A DNA stretch of 48,538 nucleotides from Ignavibacteria bacterium. GTDB taxonomy: Bacteria; Bacteroidota; Ignavibacteria; Tepidaquicellales; Tepidaquicellaceae. Location: contig JAIBBK010000042.1 in assembly GCA_019694675.1 (NCBI GenBank), forward strand, positions 1 to 48,538, written 5' to 3'. Position numbers and translations under genes: made by a program. This document shows positions 17,787-26,516 of this stretch, piece after piece. Below the pieces are notes generated by a model. It searched no databases. It saw only the letters and a program-made list of their open reading frames with translations, and was not told the DNA's origin. How positions within the stretch are numbered: position 1 is the stretch's first letter; each line of letters begins with the position of its first letter.

Positions 17787-19205
17787 TTACTTCTTTGGCC
17801 TGTAGATATGGGTGCTTTGTCCGAAAAAGACATCGGCGGCCTCCATTACGGTTTCGGACAAGGTCGGATGCGGATGTATCGTCAGCCTTAGGTCGGCGGC
17901 ATTTGCTCCCATTTCTATTGCCAGCACACCTTCCGAGATAAGGTCGCCAGCATGCGGCCCGGCAATTCCGATTCCAAGTATCCGGCTGGTCTTCGGATCA
18001 ATTATCAGCTTTGTAAGTCCGTCAGTCCTTCCCAGGGTCAGCGCCCTTCCGGAAGCAGCCCACGGGAATTTTGCAACCTCATGAGGTATGCCTTTCTCCT
18101 TTGCTTCAGATTCGGTCAATCCGGCCCAGGCAATTTCCGGATCGGTGAATACAACTGCGGGAATCGCCTTCGGATCAAAGACAGCTTTTGATCCGTGAAT
18201 CACTTCAACCGCAAGTCTGCCTTCATGTGAAGCCTTGTGCGCGAGCATTGGTTCGCCTGCAATATCTCCGATCGCATATATGTTCTTTACGTTGGTTCTG
18301 CAGGAATCGTCCGTAACAATGAATCCTTTCTGATCCGTTATCACTCCGGCTTTAGACAGATCAAGTGAACCTGCATCAGGCTTTCTGCCGATCGAAACAA
18401 GCACTTTGTCAAAGATCCCTTCGGAGACTTCGCCTGATTTGTTTTCAAAACTGACCTTCGCCTTACCGTTATTGCTTTCGATGCCTTTCACCTTCGTATT
18501 TGTAAGGATCGCTTCAAATTTCTTTGAAAGGTTTTTCTGAAGAACGGCAACAAGGTCCTTGTCTGCACCGCTCAGAATTCCGGGAAGCATTTCCGCTACT
18601 GTGATCTTTGTCCCAAGTGCGGAATAGACTGTGCCAAGCTCAAGCCCGATATATCCGCCGCCGATAATGAGCATGGAGGAAGGAATCTCATCAAGTTCAA
18701 GCGCTGAAGTGGAATCGAGGATCAGTGAAGGATCGGCATCAAGACCCGGAAGGCGTGCAATTGAAGAGCCGGTTGCAATAATGAGATCAGAAAAAGAGAA
18801 CTGCTCAGCCCTTCCGTCAGTATATGCAACTTCGATGATCCGTTCGGATACAAATTTCGCAGTGCCTTCGATATAGTTGATCTTCCTTTGCCTGGCAAGC
18901 TGTCCGAGCCCGGAAGTGAGTTTGCCGATGACTTCATTCTTCCATTCCCGAAGTCTTGCGTGATCAATTGCCGGCTTTCCGAACTTGATGCCGATGTTCA
19001 CGGCATCTTCTGCGGAGTTGATTATCTCTGCCGCATGTAGAAGCGCTTTGGAAGGAATGCAACCTCTGTAAAGGCAAACGCCTCCGGGATTTTTCTCCTT
19101 GTCAATCAAAGTTACGTTCATCCCGAGGTCGGCGGCAAGAAATGCAGATGCATATCCGCCGGGTCCCGCGCCAATGACAATTAGCTCTTTTTTTTCCAAG
19201 ATCAT
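17787..19205 (-). CDS. lpdA: Dihydrolipoyl dehydrogenase (E3)
   Basis: A 472-residue flavoprotein that reoxidises the lipoyl groups of E2, passing electrons to NAD+. It shows the FAD motif 'IGAGPGGYASAF', the redox disulfide C44/C49 in 'GGVCLYRGCIPSKALLH' (YR replaces the more usual NV or NR), the NAD motif 'IIGGGYIGLELGTVYSALG', the second FAD motif 'IYAIGDIAGEPMLAHKA', and the active-site His/Glu in 'HPHPTLSE' (H446 and E451). It faces the aceEF genes from the opposite strand. A TAGTTTTG element lies 38-45 bp before the ATG (19243-19250, - strand) and could be its -7 box. Confidence 0.96.
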   Translation of the reverse strand: MILEKKELIVIGAGPGGYASAFLAADLGMNVTLIDKEKNPGGVCLYRGCIPSKALLHAAEIINSAEDAVNIGIKFGKPAIDHARLREWKNEVIGKLTSGLGQLARQRKINYIEGTAKFVSERIIEVAYTDGRAEQFSFSDLIIATGSSIARLPGLDADPSLILDSTSALELDEIPSSMLIIGGGYIGLELGTVYSALGTKITVAEMLPGILSGADKDLVAVLQKNLSKKFEAILTNTKVKGIESNNGKAKVSFENKSGEVSEGIFDKVLVSIGRKPDAGSLDLSKAGVITDQKGFIVTDDSCRTNVKNIYAIGDIAGEPMLAHKASHEGRLAVEVIHGSKAVFDPKAIPAVVFTDPEIAWAGLTESEAKEKGIPHEVAKFPWAASGRALTLGRTDGLTKLIIDPKTSRILGIGIAGPHAGDLISEGVLAIEMGANAADLRLTIHPHPTLSETVMEAADVFFGQSTHIYRPKK

Positions 19206-19451
19206 TTTCTGTTAGTTATCAAAACAGGAATTGTAATTCAAACAAAACTAAGTTCTGAATTCGTCATCAAAATCAAAATGCATTAATTTCTGATGAAGCC
19301 GGAATGCATGTTCAGAATTTGTTTCCAAACAATTGTTGGGCTGTTCACTTTTTTAGAATGCGTCCACTATATAAGAAGAGCAATTCAGAAATCGTCATCT
19401 CACGGGAGAAAAAAGTGCGATTTTGTCCTGTTTTTAGGCTATAAAAATTTT

Positions 19452-19484
19452 TTTGGGCTTCAATTAATTCATTAAGTATTTTTG
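19452..19484 (+). promoter_or_regulatory. Bacteroidetes-type promoter of the porin-like gene
   Basis: TTTG (19452-19455), 21 bases, then TATTTTTG (19477-19484), which matches the Bacteroidetes consensus TTTG-N19-21-TAnnTTTG. It would start transcription near 19491, about 44 bases before the ATG at 19535. The rest of the 19206-19534 gap is AT-rich and shows no gene; only the lpdA upstream element noted with that gene was seen. Confidence 0.55.
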
Positions 19485-19534
19485 TAAAATTGTATATATT
19501 GCAAATATTTATAAAACAGCCGAAAGGATAAGCA

Positions 19535-19939
19535 ATGAAACTTTTCAAGTACATTCTTTTAAGTCTGTTCATAACTTCTGCTGCATATGCTCAAAATGTG
19601 AAGATAACAGACTACGATTTACCGGTAAGTTCAGCAAGGCAGGCAATACTAAACGGATTTTACAATTGGTCAGAAACAGATCCCAAGGATACAACAGCCC
19701 CTAAAAATGTAACGAGCGATTTCAGAGTTGACGCTTTGTACACTCAATTCTACTCATCACCGGCATGGGCCTGGAACATCGGACTTACAGGCGCGATCTT
19801 CGGTAAGAGAGATGACACCACCAGATATTCGTACACCTTCAATACTGACGGAAGCAAGTATTTCAGCGACGACAAGGGCTTCTTTGCCAATGGCGCTCTT
19901 ATCTTCATCTTATACCAGGCAGAAAGAGTTCGGAGTTGA
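19535..19939 (+). pseudogene. N-terminal part of a frameshifted outer-membrane barrel-like protein
   Basis: This frame encodes a clean signal peptide ('MKLFKYILLSLFITSAAYAQ', cut after AYA) and then about 105 residues of alternating, aromatic-rich sequence as in outer-membrane barrels ('WAWNIGLTGAIFG', 'DDKGFFANGALIFI'). Coherent sequence ends near 19910. Beyond it the frame runs only ten more residues to a stop, while the next frame (+1) continues the protein. A good ribosome site (AAAGGATAAGCAATG) and promoter precede it. Joined across the shift, the product would be about 410 residues. It is either a broken gene or a one-base sequence error. Confidence 0.75.
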
Positions 19940-20768
19940 GAACAGGCCGGTTGTCAATCTCTTTGCAGGACTTGGTTACGGCAGGCAGGTAGATGCAACA
20001 CCTCTTGCAAAGGCAATCAGAATTGACGAGGAACTTAAGAAATCAAGAGTAACTTCGAAGTTCCTTCCGAAGTCAACAATGCTCAAGATTGCACAGTTAA
20101 TTGATATGGAAGATGAGTACAGAGACAAGTACAAGCAGATCTACGAAGCCATGCTCATTAAGGACATTCAGGCTGAAATTGCTGCTTCAGGAGTTGCAGA
20201 TGCGAGTCTCATGAATTCACTTGGATATTACAGGATCTCAAGCGTTCTGTTTGACAGATTCACCGGTAGTGTTAACTACAACTTTACAAATCCGAGATAT
20301 TACGGAGGTGATGTAAGGCTTGGAGTCAGCTACCAGGTCCTGACAAGGAACGAAAAGATAGGTTCACCGAATCCGGCGCTTGAAGTAAGGGGAAGATACG
20401 GATATCCTATCGGCCTCAATCATCAGTTGCTCTTCTCGCTCAACGGAAGAACATTCTTTGATTCAACATTTGCAAAGGTATGGGAAGCTGAAGGTGTTGC
20501 GGCGTACTGGTATAACCTCACAAACAGGATTCAGTTCAATCTTCAGTACAACCTGACCCTCCAAAGGGCATTCCAGCAGGTGTTCGTGAACAATGTCCTT
20601 GAAACAGTTTCTAATGATTACTCAACTGCAAATCACAGGATCTCAACAGGATTTGTATTCTATCTTGAGAATTACATCACTCTTTCAATTCAGGGAGCAT
20701 ATGACTATCTGCATAACACTGAGTCAAGATTCTCAACAAACGTAATTGCCTCCTTCATCATTTTCTAA
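19911..20768 (+). pseudogene. C-terminal part of the frameshifted outer-membrane barrel-like protein
   Basis: About 285 residues continue the barrel-like protein in the +1 frame from 'YTRQKEFGVENRPVVNLF'. A segment of about 80 residues rich in charged helix ('IRIDEELKKSR', 'IDMEDEYRDKYKQIYEAML') interrupts the strands and may be a periplasmic or surface domain. The end returns to amphipathic strands and finishes in phenylalanine ('NVIASFIIF'), the usual last residue of outer-membrane barrels. In this frame the first ATG is at 19728, but sequence before 19911 does not look like protein. No named family is recognised. A strong terminator follows. Confidence 0.72.
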
Positions 20769-20794
20769 TAAGAAGAAGCAGGTACCGTAATTTG

Positions 20795-20825
20795 AGCGCC
20801 CCGAAAATCGGGGCGCTTTTATTTT
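20795..20825 (+). terminator. Intrinsic terminator after the porin-like gene
   Basis: AGCGCCCCGA and TCGGGGCGCT form a perfect 10-bp GC-rich stem with an AAA loop (20795-20817), followed by TTTTATTTT. It lies 27 bp after the porin-like stop and overlaps the last codons of convergent dapF. Confidence 0.92.
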
Positions 20826-21640
20826 ATGCGGGTTGCATTACCTGTCATTTGAACAGCAGTCAGCCTGTTTCCGTCAAATTCCAGTTCTACGATCAGTACT
20901 TCGCCTGAGCGTGTTTTCAGTGTTACGGGATTCGCGCTTTCTCTAAGAGCATAAAATACAATTGCCGCGGACATCGCGCCGGTGCCGCATGCAAGAGTCT
21001 CTCCTTCTACACCTCTTTCATAACTCCTTATTAACAGCTTTCCGTTGCCTGCATCTTCAACCTGTACAAAATTCACGTTTGCGCCTTCCGGCATCAGATC
21101 TTTGTGCATCCGGATGTTGCGTCCCCACTCAATGACATTCACTTCTTCAATTGATGCAATCTTTGGTTTTTCGATCTCGTCAATGAACACCAAAATATGC
21201 GGAGAGCCAACATCTACATACGAACAATTGAGCATCTCCCACCAGCCTTCAAAATGGACCTTAAGTTTGAAATTGGTTTTGAGCCTGCGGGGAGAAGGAA
21301 ATTTCACTTTAACTTTTCCGTCACTCAGAAGCTGTGCTTCATAAATTTCAGAAACAGCTTCAATTGAAATTCTATCGCTTTCTGTAATATTGTTATCAGC
21401 TGCAAATCTTGCCGTGCAGCGCAGACCGTTTCCGCAAAGCGCATCTCCGGACCCATCCCTGTTGAAATAGTTCATTTTAAAATCAGCTATTTCCGACTTC
21501 TCCAGAAAGATCACCCCGTCCATTCCTTCACCTTCAACTGAGATCAGTTCAAGTACACGTTCTCTCCTGTCGGCAATGTGATCATCGAGGTTGTTCACCA
21601 TAATGAACGTATTTCCCGCTCCTGAATATTTCTGCTCCAT
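20819..21640 (-). CDS. dapF: Diaminopimelate epimerase
   Basis: A cofactor-free racemase of 273 residues that turns LL- into meso-diaminopimelate for lysine and peptidoglycan. The two catalytic cysteines are C69 in 'GDALCGNGLRCTARFA' and C218 in 'GETLACGTGAMSAA'; 'YSGAGNTFIMVNN' is the usual N-terminal motif. The start codon overlaps the lptD stop by one base (TGATG), so translation is probably coupled to lptD, although the two products act in different pathways. Confidence 0.96.
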   Translation of the reverse strand: MEQKYSGAGNTFIMVNNLDDHIADRRERVLELISVEGEGMDGVIFLEKSEIADFKMNYFNRDGSGDALCGNGLRCTARFAADNNITESDRISIEAVSEIYEAQLLSDGKVKVKFPSPRRLKTNFKLKVHFEGWWEMLNCSYVDVGSPHILVFIDEIEKPKIASIEEVNVIEWGRNIRMHKDLMPEGANVNFVQVEDAGNGKLLIRSYERGVEGETLACGTGAMSAAIVFYALRESANPVTLKTRSGEVLIVELEFDGNRLTAVQMTGNATRIK

Positions 21641-24177
21641 CAGTTGAACACTCCTCTCGGATTTGATTGTTTTGTCACTTTTATGTCCCGGAGTTCCGGC
21701 GCTTTGATCCTGATCTCAAGCGAGAATCCCCTGTAGACTCCCGAGGGATACCAGTTGAAGTTCATTTCCCATGAATTGAGATCCCGGTATGCAGTCACAT
21801 ACGGAGCAGCAATTGAACCGTTTATCAGGTCATAACTTGTGGACACTCCGAATCTCCACTTCCTTGTAAGGTCAAATGAAATGTTGCCTGAGATGTTGGA
21901 TGACTTTACCGGTACAAGCGGATTGAATCTCGACACGGAATAATTGTAAGCGATGCCTCCGCTCAGCGGTATATTGACCCCGTACTCCTCTTCGGGATTT
22001 CTTGTTGTTACATCTTTATAGTCTCCGATAGTCCTGAGAGTGTCTGTCCTGTCAGAGAAACTGTTTGAGGTTGATGCACGGCCGAAGGCAAATGTACTGG
22101 AAAGACTGAGTGAGAAGTTTGTGAGGTCCGCAAGCCCCTCTCCTTCATTCACAAGGAATCTGTTGATGCGTGTGCCTGAGGACTGGTCAAACTTGTAGAG
22201 ATTGAATCCCGCGCCTCCCGAAATATTGAGCAGGCTTCCGATGTTTGTTCTGTATGAAAGCAGAACTTCGGAGAAATTAAGCGAATCAGCGGCGAAGTTA
22301 TAGCTGAAACCTGCATCAAGGTTAAGAAGCTGGAACTTGTTCTCGGTGGAGTCGTTAACACGAGTCTTCATTTCAAACACGTTCCCGAGAGAGAAAGTGA
22401 GACTCTGAAGTTCTCCCGAAGGCGCGCCCCCAAACACTTCCTTTTCAAAGATCGAGTACTTGTATTCTCTCCCTGTGGAGTCGGAGTAGCTCTTGTAATA
22501 GCCCCACCCCGGCGAAGAAAAATCGGGACGGTAAGAATAAGTGACCGCAGGAGTGAGCGTATGCCTGATGCCCGTTATTCCGAATATCCTCGGAGTGAAT
22601 ATTCCGACAAGCCTTGTGGAAAAGCTCACACCCATGTCAAAATACCTTAATGCCTTGACCGCTTTTGCATCGTCAGTTACCACAGATCCGGATTCAAACG
22701 ACCTTGTGATGTACTTGTTGTACCATATCTCATTGTAATTGAAGAACGGCGAAAGCGTTATGAACTCAAAGCGCGGTGAAAAACCGAAGTTAAGGAAGTT
22801 CCTTACGCCGGCACGGATGTCTGTATATATGTTTCCTTCGGCTGATGTTGATCTTATCCTTCTGTTAAGCAGGCTTCCGGAATAAGAAACAAAGAAGCTT
22901 TCGTAGAACTTTCTGTTTCTTGAATCAGCCGAAGAGGATTCAAACGGAAAGATCTGAGTCATTACCAGATTTACAAGGGGGAGTCTTTCAAAGATGTCGT
23001 TTGTCTGAAGGTTCTGATCTCTGTAGTAGTTTACATTTGCGGAGAACGGAGTTCCTTCCCAGTATTTTGAAAGCGTGAAGTTAGACAGTACATTCTGCCT
23101 CAGCAATTCCGAGAGAGAATTCGTTGAGTTGTTGATGAGCTCTTTGCCGCTGAGAAAGGAGAGATTGGCATCTATCTTGGTTGTTGGATTCAGATCCTGA
23201 AAATGGCGTATGTTAAGCCCCCATTGATCGCTTTGAGAAGCATTCAGGTCGGTTGATTCTCCAAGTCGAATCCTTGAATAAGCGCCGCCTATCTCACCGT
23301 TGAAGCTGTATTTCAGCGCATAGCGGAACCTTCCGTACAGATCCAGCCTGCCTCTTGTAAAATAGCTTCCCGTTACTCCAAGGTCCGTGTAGTCATTGAT
23401 AGCCCAGAAATATCCGAGTCTTGAGATATATGTTCCGTAAGTCGCATCATCACCGAATGTCGGTGTGATTATCCCCGATGACCTTCCTGTCCTGTTCGGA
23501 AACACACCGAACGGGATCCAGAACACGGGAACTCCTTCAATATAAAGGAATACGGACTGGGCAATGACCTTGTCATTCGGGATCACTTTCATCTTAGGCG
23601 AGAGGAAATAATACTCGGGATCTTCACGGTCTTCCGAGGTTGTGTAAATGCCGTTGCGTATGAAGAGCACTTCGGGATCGATCTTTTTGATCTTGTCCCC
23701 GAAATAGTAACCGACCTCCGCTTCGCTGAAGCCCATTGAAACGCTTCCCTGCTGAGTGTTGAAGTCATAGCGCAGAAGCGAGCCTTCGTACTTCTGCTCA
23801 CCCTGAAACATAAGCGGCTGTTGTATGAGCATTTCCGTACCGGCAGTGTCCGGCATTCCGTATGCCTCAAGCACTTCGGTTTTCTGGTCAACGGCAATTC
23901 TTCCCGCTTCAAGCTTCAGGTCCTTGTATTTAAGAACGGCGGAATTGAACAGAAAGACCTTCTCTGCGCTGAGGTCATAGATGAGCGAATCTTTCGCTTC
24001 ATAAACTATCACATCATCCACTCCGTTCTGAGCAGAGAACGAAGTATCAGGCTGAACCCTGCCGGATGTAACAAACGCCGAATCCGTGAAAGCGCTTCCT
24101 GAAGTATCTCTTATGATCTGAGAGTGAGCCGTTACGGCGGACAGAAGCGCTGTTAATGATAGCAAGAGTCTGATCAC
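21640..24177 (-). CDS. lptD: LptD-like outer-membrane LPS assembly protein
   Basis: An 845-residue outer-membrane protein. After a signal peptide ('MIRLLLSLTALLSAVTAHS', GTG start) comes an OstA-like jellyroll domain (about 60-180, 'DLSAEKVFLFNSAVLKYKDL', 'LEAYGMPD'), then the LptD barrel signature 'VPVFWIPFGVFPNRTGRSSG' and about 600 residues of amphipathic strands. LptD places LPS in the outer leaflet together with the lipoprotein LptE. The conserved cysteines that form disulfides in the E. coli protein are not evident, as in many Bacteroidota homologues. It is followed at one-base overlap by dapF. The LptF/G permease gene in this window is its functional partner. Confidence 0.88.
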   Translation of the reverse strand: MIRLLLSLTALLSAVTAHSQIIRDTSGSAFTDSAFVTSGRVQPDTSFSAQNGVDDVIVYEAKDSLIYDLSAEKVFLFNSAVLKYKDLKLEAGRIAVDQKTEVLEAYGMPDTAGTEMLIQQPLMFQGEQKYEGSLLRYDFNTQQGSVSMGFSEAEVGYYFGDKIKKIDPEVLFIRNGIYTTSEDREDPEYYFLSPKMKVIPNDKVIAQSVFLYIEGVPVFWIPFGVFPNRTGRSSGIITPTFGDDATYGTYISRLGYFWAINDYTDLGVTGSYFTRGRLDLYGRFRYALKYSFNGEIGGAYSRIRLGESTDLNASQSDQWGLNIRHFQDLNPTTKIDANLSFLSGKELINNSTNSLSELLRQNVLSNFTLSKYWEGTPFSANVNYYRDQNLQTNDIFERLPLVNLVMTQIFPFESSSADSRNRKFYESFFVSYSGSLLNRRIRSTSAEGNIYTDIRAGVRNFLNFGFSPRFEFITLSPFFNYNEIWYNKYITRSFESGSVVTDDAKAVKALRYFDMGVSFSTRLVGIFTPRIFGITGIRHTLTPAVTYSYRPDFSSPGWGYYKSYSDSTGREYKYSIFEKEVFGGAPSGELQSLTFSLGNVFEMKTRVNDSTENKFQLLNLDAGFSYNFAADSLNFSEVLLSYRTNIGSLLNISGGAGFNLYKFDQSSGTRINRFLVNEGEGLADLTNFSLSLSSTFAFGRASTSNSFSDRTDTLRTIGDYKDVTTRNPEEEYGVNIPLSGGIAYNYSVSRFNPLVPVKSSNISGNISFDLTRKWRFGVSTSYDLINGSIAAPYVTAYRDLNSWEMNFNWYPSGVYRGFSLEIRIKAPELRDIKVTKQSNPRGVFN

Positions 24178-24263
24178 GAAAATATTTTACGCAAATCAGA
24201 ACACTAATGAAATGAAGTTATCAGCAGGTCTGGGGCAAGTCAATCGCCTGCGGTGAAAGCCGG

Positions 24264-25784
24264 TCAGCGGTAATATTCATCCTCGTAGCCACCGAAGCTC
24301 TCTCCCGACAGCATGCTTCCTACAAGGTCCTTGTACATGACATTTGATTCGATCTCGTCCTTTGCGATCTTTGAATTCTGATGCAGGCCGTCAAGTACAA
24401 ATTCCATCAGTGATGCAAGCTCGTACTCGCTTTCATAATACTGTGAATACTTCTTAACAAAATCTTCAAGGCCTTCAACTTTTCGAAGTTCCTTAAGATA
24501 TTCACTGAAAGGCATGTCATCTTTGATGTTGACCTTTCCGCCGAACTGAAACCAGTCAATAACAGCAGAGTATGGATCGCGGGACTCTTTCTCCTGCGGG
24601 TTCTTCTTCCTTTTGGAAAGCGGGTCGGGGAAGTACTTTCTGAAGATCTCTTTGACCGACCGGGAGATCAGAGCTTTTGCAACTTTGACAGAGCCTTCCT
24701 GTTCGCCTTCAAATACGAGTTCAACCTTTCCGGTTATGCCCGGAAGTATTGAGTGAATGTCGCACATTCTCGGCAATATCAGATCTTCGCCGTTCAGTAT
24801 TGCGCGTCTTTCGGCGTTGCTTATGAGGTTTTCCATGGAAGAAATTGTCAGCCGGGCACTCACTCCTGACTTCTGGTCAACGAATTCGCTCAGACGTGCC
24901 TGCATTGCCGTCATTTCGATGATCTCACGGAAGTAATAGGGTATGGAGACCTTCAGATTCTTGTCACGGTTTGTCCATGAATATTCTTCAGTGATGCGAA
25001 TTCCGTGATCCAGCTCTTTCGGGTAATGGGTAATGATCTGAGAATCTATTCTGTCCTTAAGGGGAGTGATGATGTTTCCGCGGTTCGTATAATCTTCCGG
25101 ATTCGCCGTGAATACCATAAGAACATCGAGCGGAATCCGGATGTTGAATCCTCTGATCTGAATGTCTTTTTCCTGCATGATGTTGAGCAGTCCCACCTGA
25201 ATACGGGGCTGAAGATCCGGGAGTTCATTTATCACAAAGATCCCGCGATTGGTCCTCGGAATAATCCCGAAGTGAATTGCGCCTTCGTGAGAGTAATGCA
25301 GTCTTTGATTTGCCGCCTTGATCGGGTCTATGTCGCCGATCAGGTCTGCAATATTAACATCCGGTGTTGCAAGTTTTTCACTGTACCGCCGGTCCCTTGC
25401 GATCCATTCTATTTCGGTGTTGTCGCCCATTTCACTTATCATGTCAGCGGCAAACTTGGAAATCGGCATAAAGGGGTTATCGTTGATCTCTGACCCTTTT
25501 ACAACCGGCACATACTCGTCAAGCAAAGTGGGAAGGAGCCGGGCGAGTTTGGTCTTTGCCTGCCCGCGAAGACCGAGCAGAAGCAGATCGTGACGTGCAA
25601 GGAGAGAATTGATCACGGAAGGTATGACCGTGTTTTCGTAACCTATGATGCCTTCAAAGAGAGGGCGCTTATTCCTGATGCTTTCAATGAGGTTGTTTCT
25701 TATTTCATCTTTCACTGTCCGGACTTTGTAACCGGAGCGTTTCAGTTCGCCAAGAGTCTTCAGCTTTGTGATCTCAGTATTCAA
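24264..25784 (-). CDS. ChlI/MoxR-like AAA+ ATPase
   Basis: A 506-residue AAA+ protein of the magnesium-chelatase-I/MoxR class. The Walker A region reads 'LGLRGQAKTKLA' (about 70-81), the Walker B region 'RGIFVINELPDLQPRIQ' (about 180-196) has Asn where Asp is usual, and sensor 1 lies in 'VFTANPEDYTNRG'. The C-terminal 200 residues hold the helical lid and a segment typical of this subfamily. Such ATPases often act with a von Willebrand-factor-A protein to remodel metal-enzyme or surface complexes; no such partner gene is next to it here. The start is probably TTG at 25784, because an in-frame stop lies a few codons upstream. Its precise task is unknown. Confidence 0.8.
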   Translation of the reverse strand: MNTEITKLKTLGELKRSGYKVRTVKDEIRNNLIESIRNKRPLFEGIIGYENTVIPSVINSLLARHDLLLLGLRGQAKTKLARLLPTLLDEYVPVVKGSEINDNPFMPISKFAADMISEMGDNTEIEWIARDRRYSEKLATPDVNIADLIGDIDPIKAANQRLHYSHEGAIHFGIIPRTNRGIFVINELPDLQPRIQVGLLNIMQEKDIQIRGFNIRIPLDVLMVFTANPEDYTNRGNIITPLKDRIDSQIITHYPKELDHGIRITEEYSWTNRDKNLKVSIPYYFREIIEMTAMQARLSEFVDQKSGVSARLTISSMENLISNAERRAILNGEDLILPRMCDIHSILPGITGKVELVFEGEQEGSVKVAKALISRSVKEIFRKYFPDPLSKRKKNPQEKESRDPYSAVIDWFQFGGKVNIKDDMPFSEYLKELRKVEGLEDFVKKYSQYYESEYELASLMEFVLDGLHQNSKIAKDEIESNVMYKDLVGSMLSGESFGGYEDEYYR

Positions 25785-25807
25785 GTTGTGAATTTTGGAT
25801 TATTGGT

Positions 25808-25862
25808 TTAACGGATAACGGTGTGATCTCCGGGTGAACAAACCCGGACTATCAGCCGTTAA
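25808..25862 (-). other. Nested hairpin between the CBS gene and the ATPase gene (possible leader RNA)
   Basis: An outer 7-bp stem (TTAACGG 25808-25814 with CCGTTAA 25856-25862) encloses an inner 7-bp stem (TCCGGGT 25829-25835 with ACCCGGA 25842-25848, six-base loop). Read on the - strand it lies between the CBS stop and the ATPase start, and no T-run follows, so it is not a standard terminator. CCGTTA occurs twice on one arm (- strand), which allows an alternative pairing. It could be a leader, an mRNA stability element or a weak attenuator. Confidence 0.45.
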
Positions 25863-25894
25863 GTTCCTGGGGTTCGGAAAAAAGCCTCGGTGGA

Positions 25895-26332
25895 TCAGCC
25901 GTTGTACTGAATGTAAGAATTAAGCAGTTCGATCTTCTCGTCCTTCAGATTCATATCGTAAAGCATAAGGTCTCTCATTGATACCATACCTATCAGGTCA
26001 TTTCCCTCGCGCACGGGAACATGCCTGATCTTTTCCTGTTTCATTATCTGAAGTGCGTACTCGGGAGTATCGGTTGATTCAACGAGTATGACCCTTCCCG
26101 TCATCACAGTTTCAACAGGCGTTGACATGAGGTCGAGATCCTTTGCTATGCATCTCCTGAGCAGATCGCGTTCAGAGAATATTCCTTTCAGCGTGAGCTT
26201 GTCTGACTGTTCGAGTACGGGGACTGCTCCAATATTATGCAGGCCCATGAACTTTGCCACATCAAGAATGCTCATGCCGGTTCTTACAAAATGCAGGGGC
26301 TTGTCTCCGAGGAGTTCTTTAAGGGTTTTCAT
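25895..26332 (-). CDS. CBS-domain pair protein
   Basis: A 145-residue protein made almost only of two CBS motifs (about 8-65 and 72-135). The repeated features are 'SILDVAKFMGLHNIGAVPVL' in the first and 'TPEYALQIMKQEKIRHVPV' with 'LIGMVSMRDLMLYD' in the second. Such Bateman modules bind adenine nucleotides and sense energy state. No attached enzyme is present, so it probably acts on a partner. The ATG at 26332 has a strong GGGAGGA ribosome site 6 bp away; a longer TTG start at 26398 is less likely. It lies 110 bp upstream of the ChlI/MoxR-like gene, perhaps co-transcribed. Confidence 0.9.
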   Translation of the reverse strand: MKTLKELLGDKPLHFVRTGMSILDVAKFMGLHNIGAVPVLEQSDKLTLKGIFSERDLLRRCIAKDLDLMSTPVETVMTGRVILVESTDTPEYALQIMKQEKIRHVPVREGNDLIGMVSMRDLMLYDMNLKDEKIELLNSYIQYNG

Positions 26333-26516
26333 GTCAATCCTCCCGAAAATTTTTTTCAAAATATGCAATAATTCAGGAAGTTGCAACAAATGACGCAAGA
26401 TTTAGCATCAGATGTAGCAACTCATTAGAAATATCATGCGGAAAGCCCATTAGAAATGTCATCACATATTATTTGTATCGATGCAAATTGATGAGCAGAA
26501 AATATGTTTTAAGTAC

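Noticed and set aside
19900..19925. Programmed +1 frameshift in the porin-like gene
   Set aside because: No known shift signal (rare codon or stop at the slip site with an upstream ribosome-like site) is seen, so an indel or sequence error is the simpler view. It is kept as an open finding.
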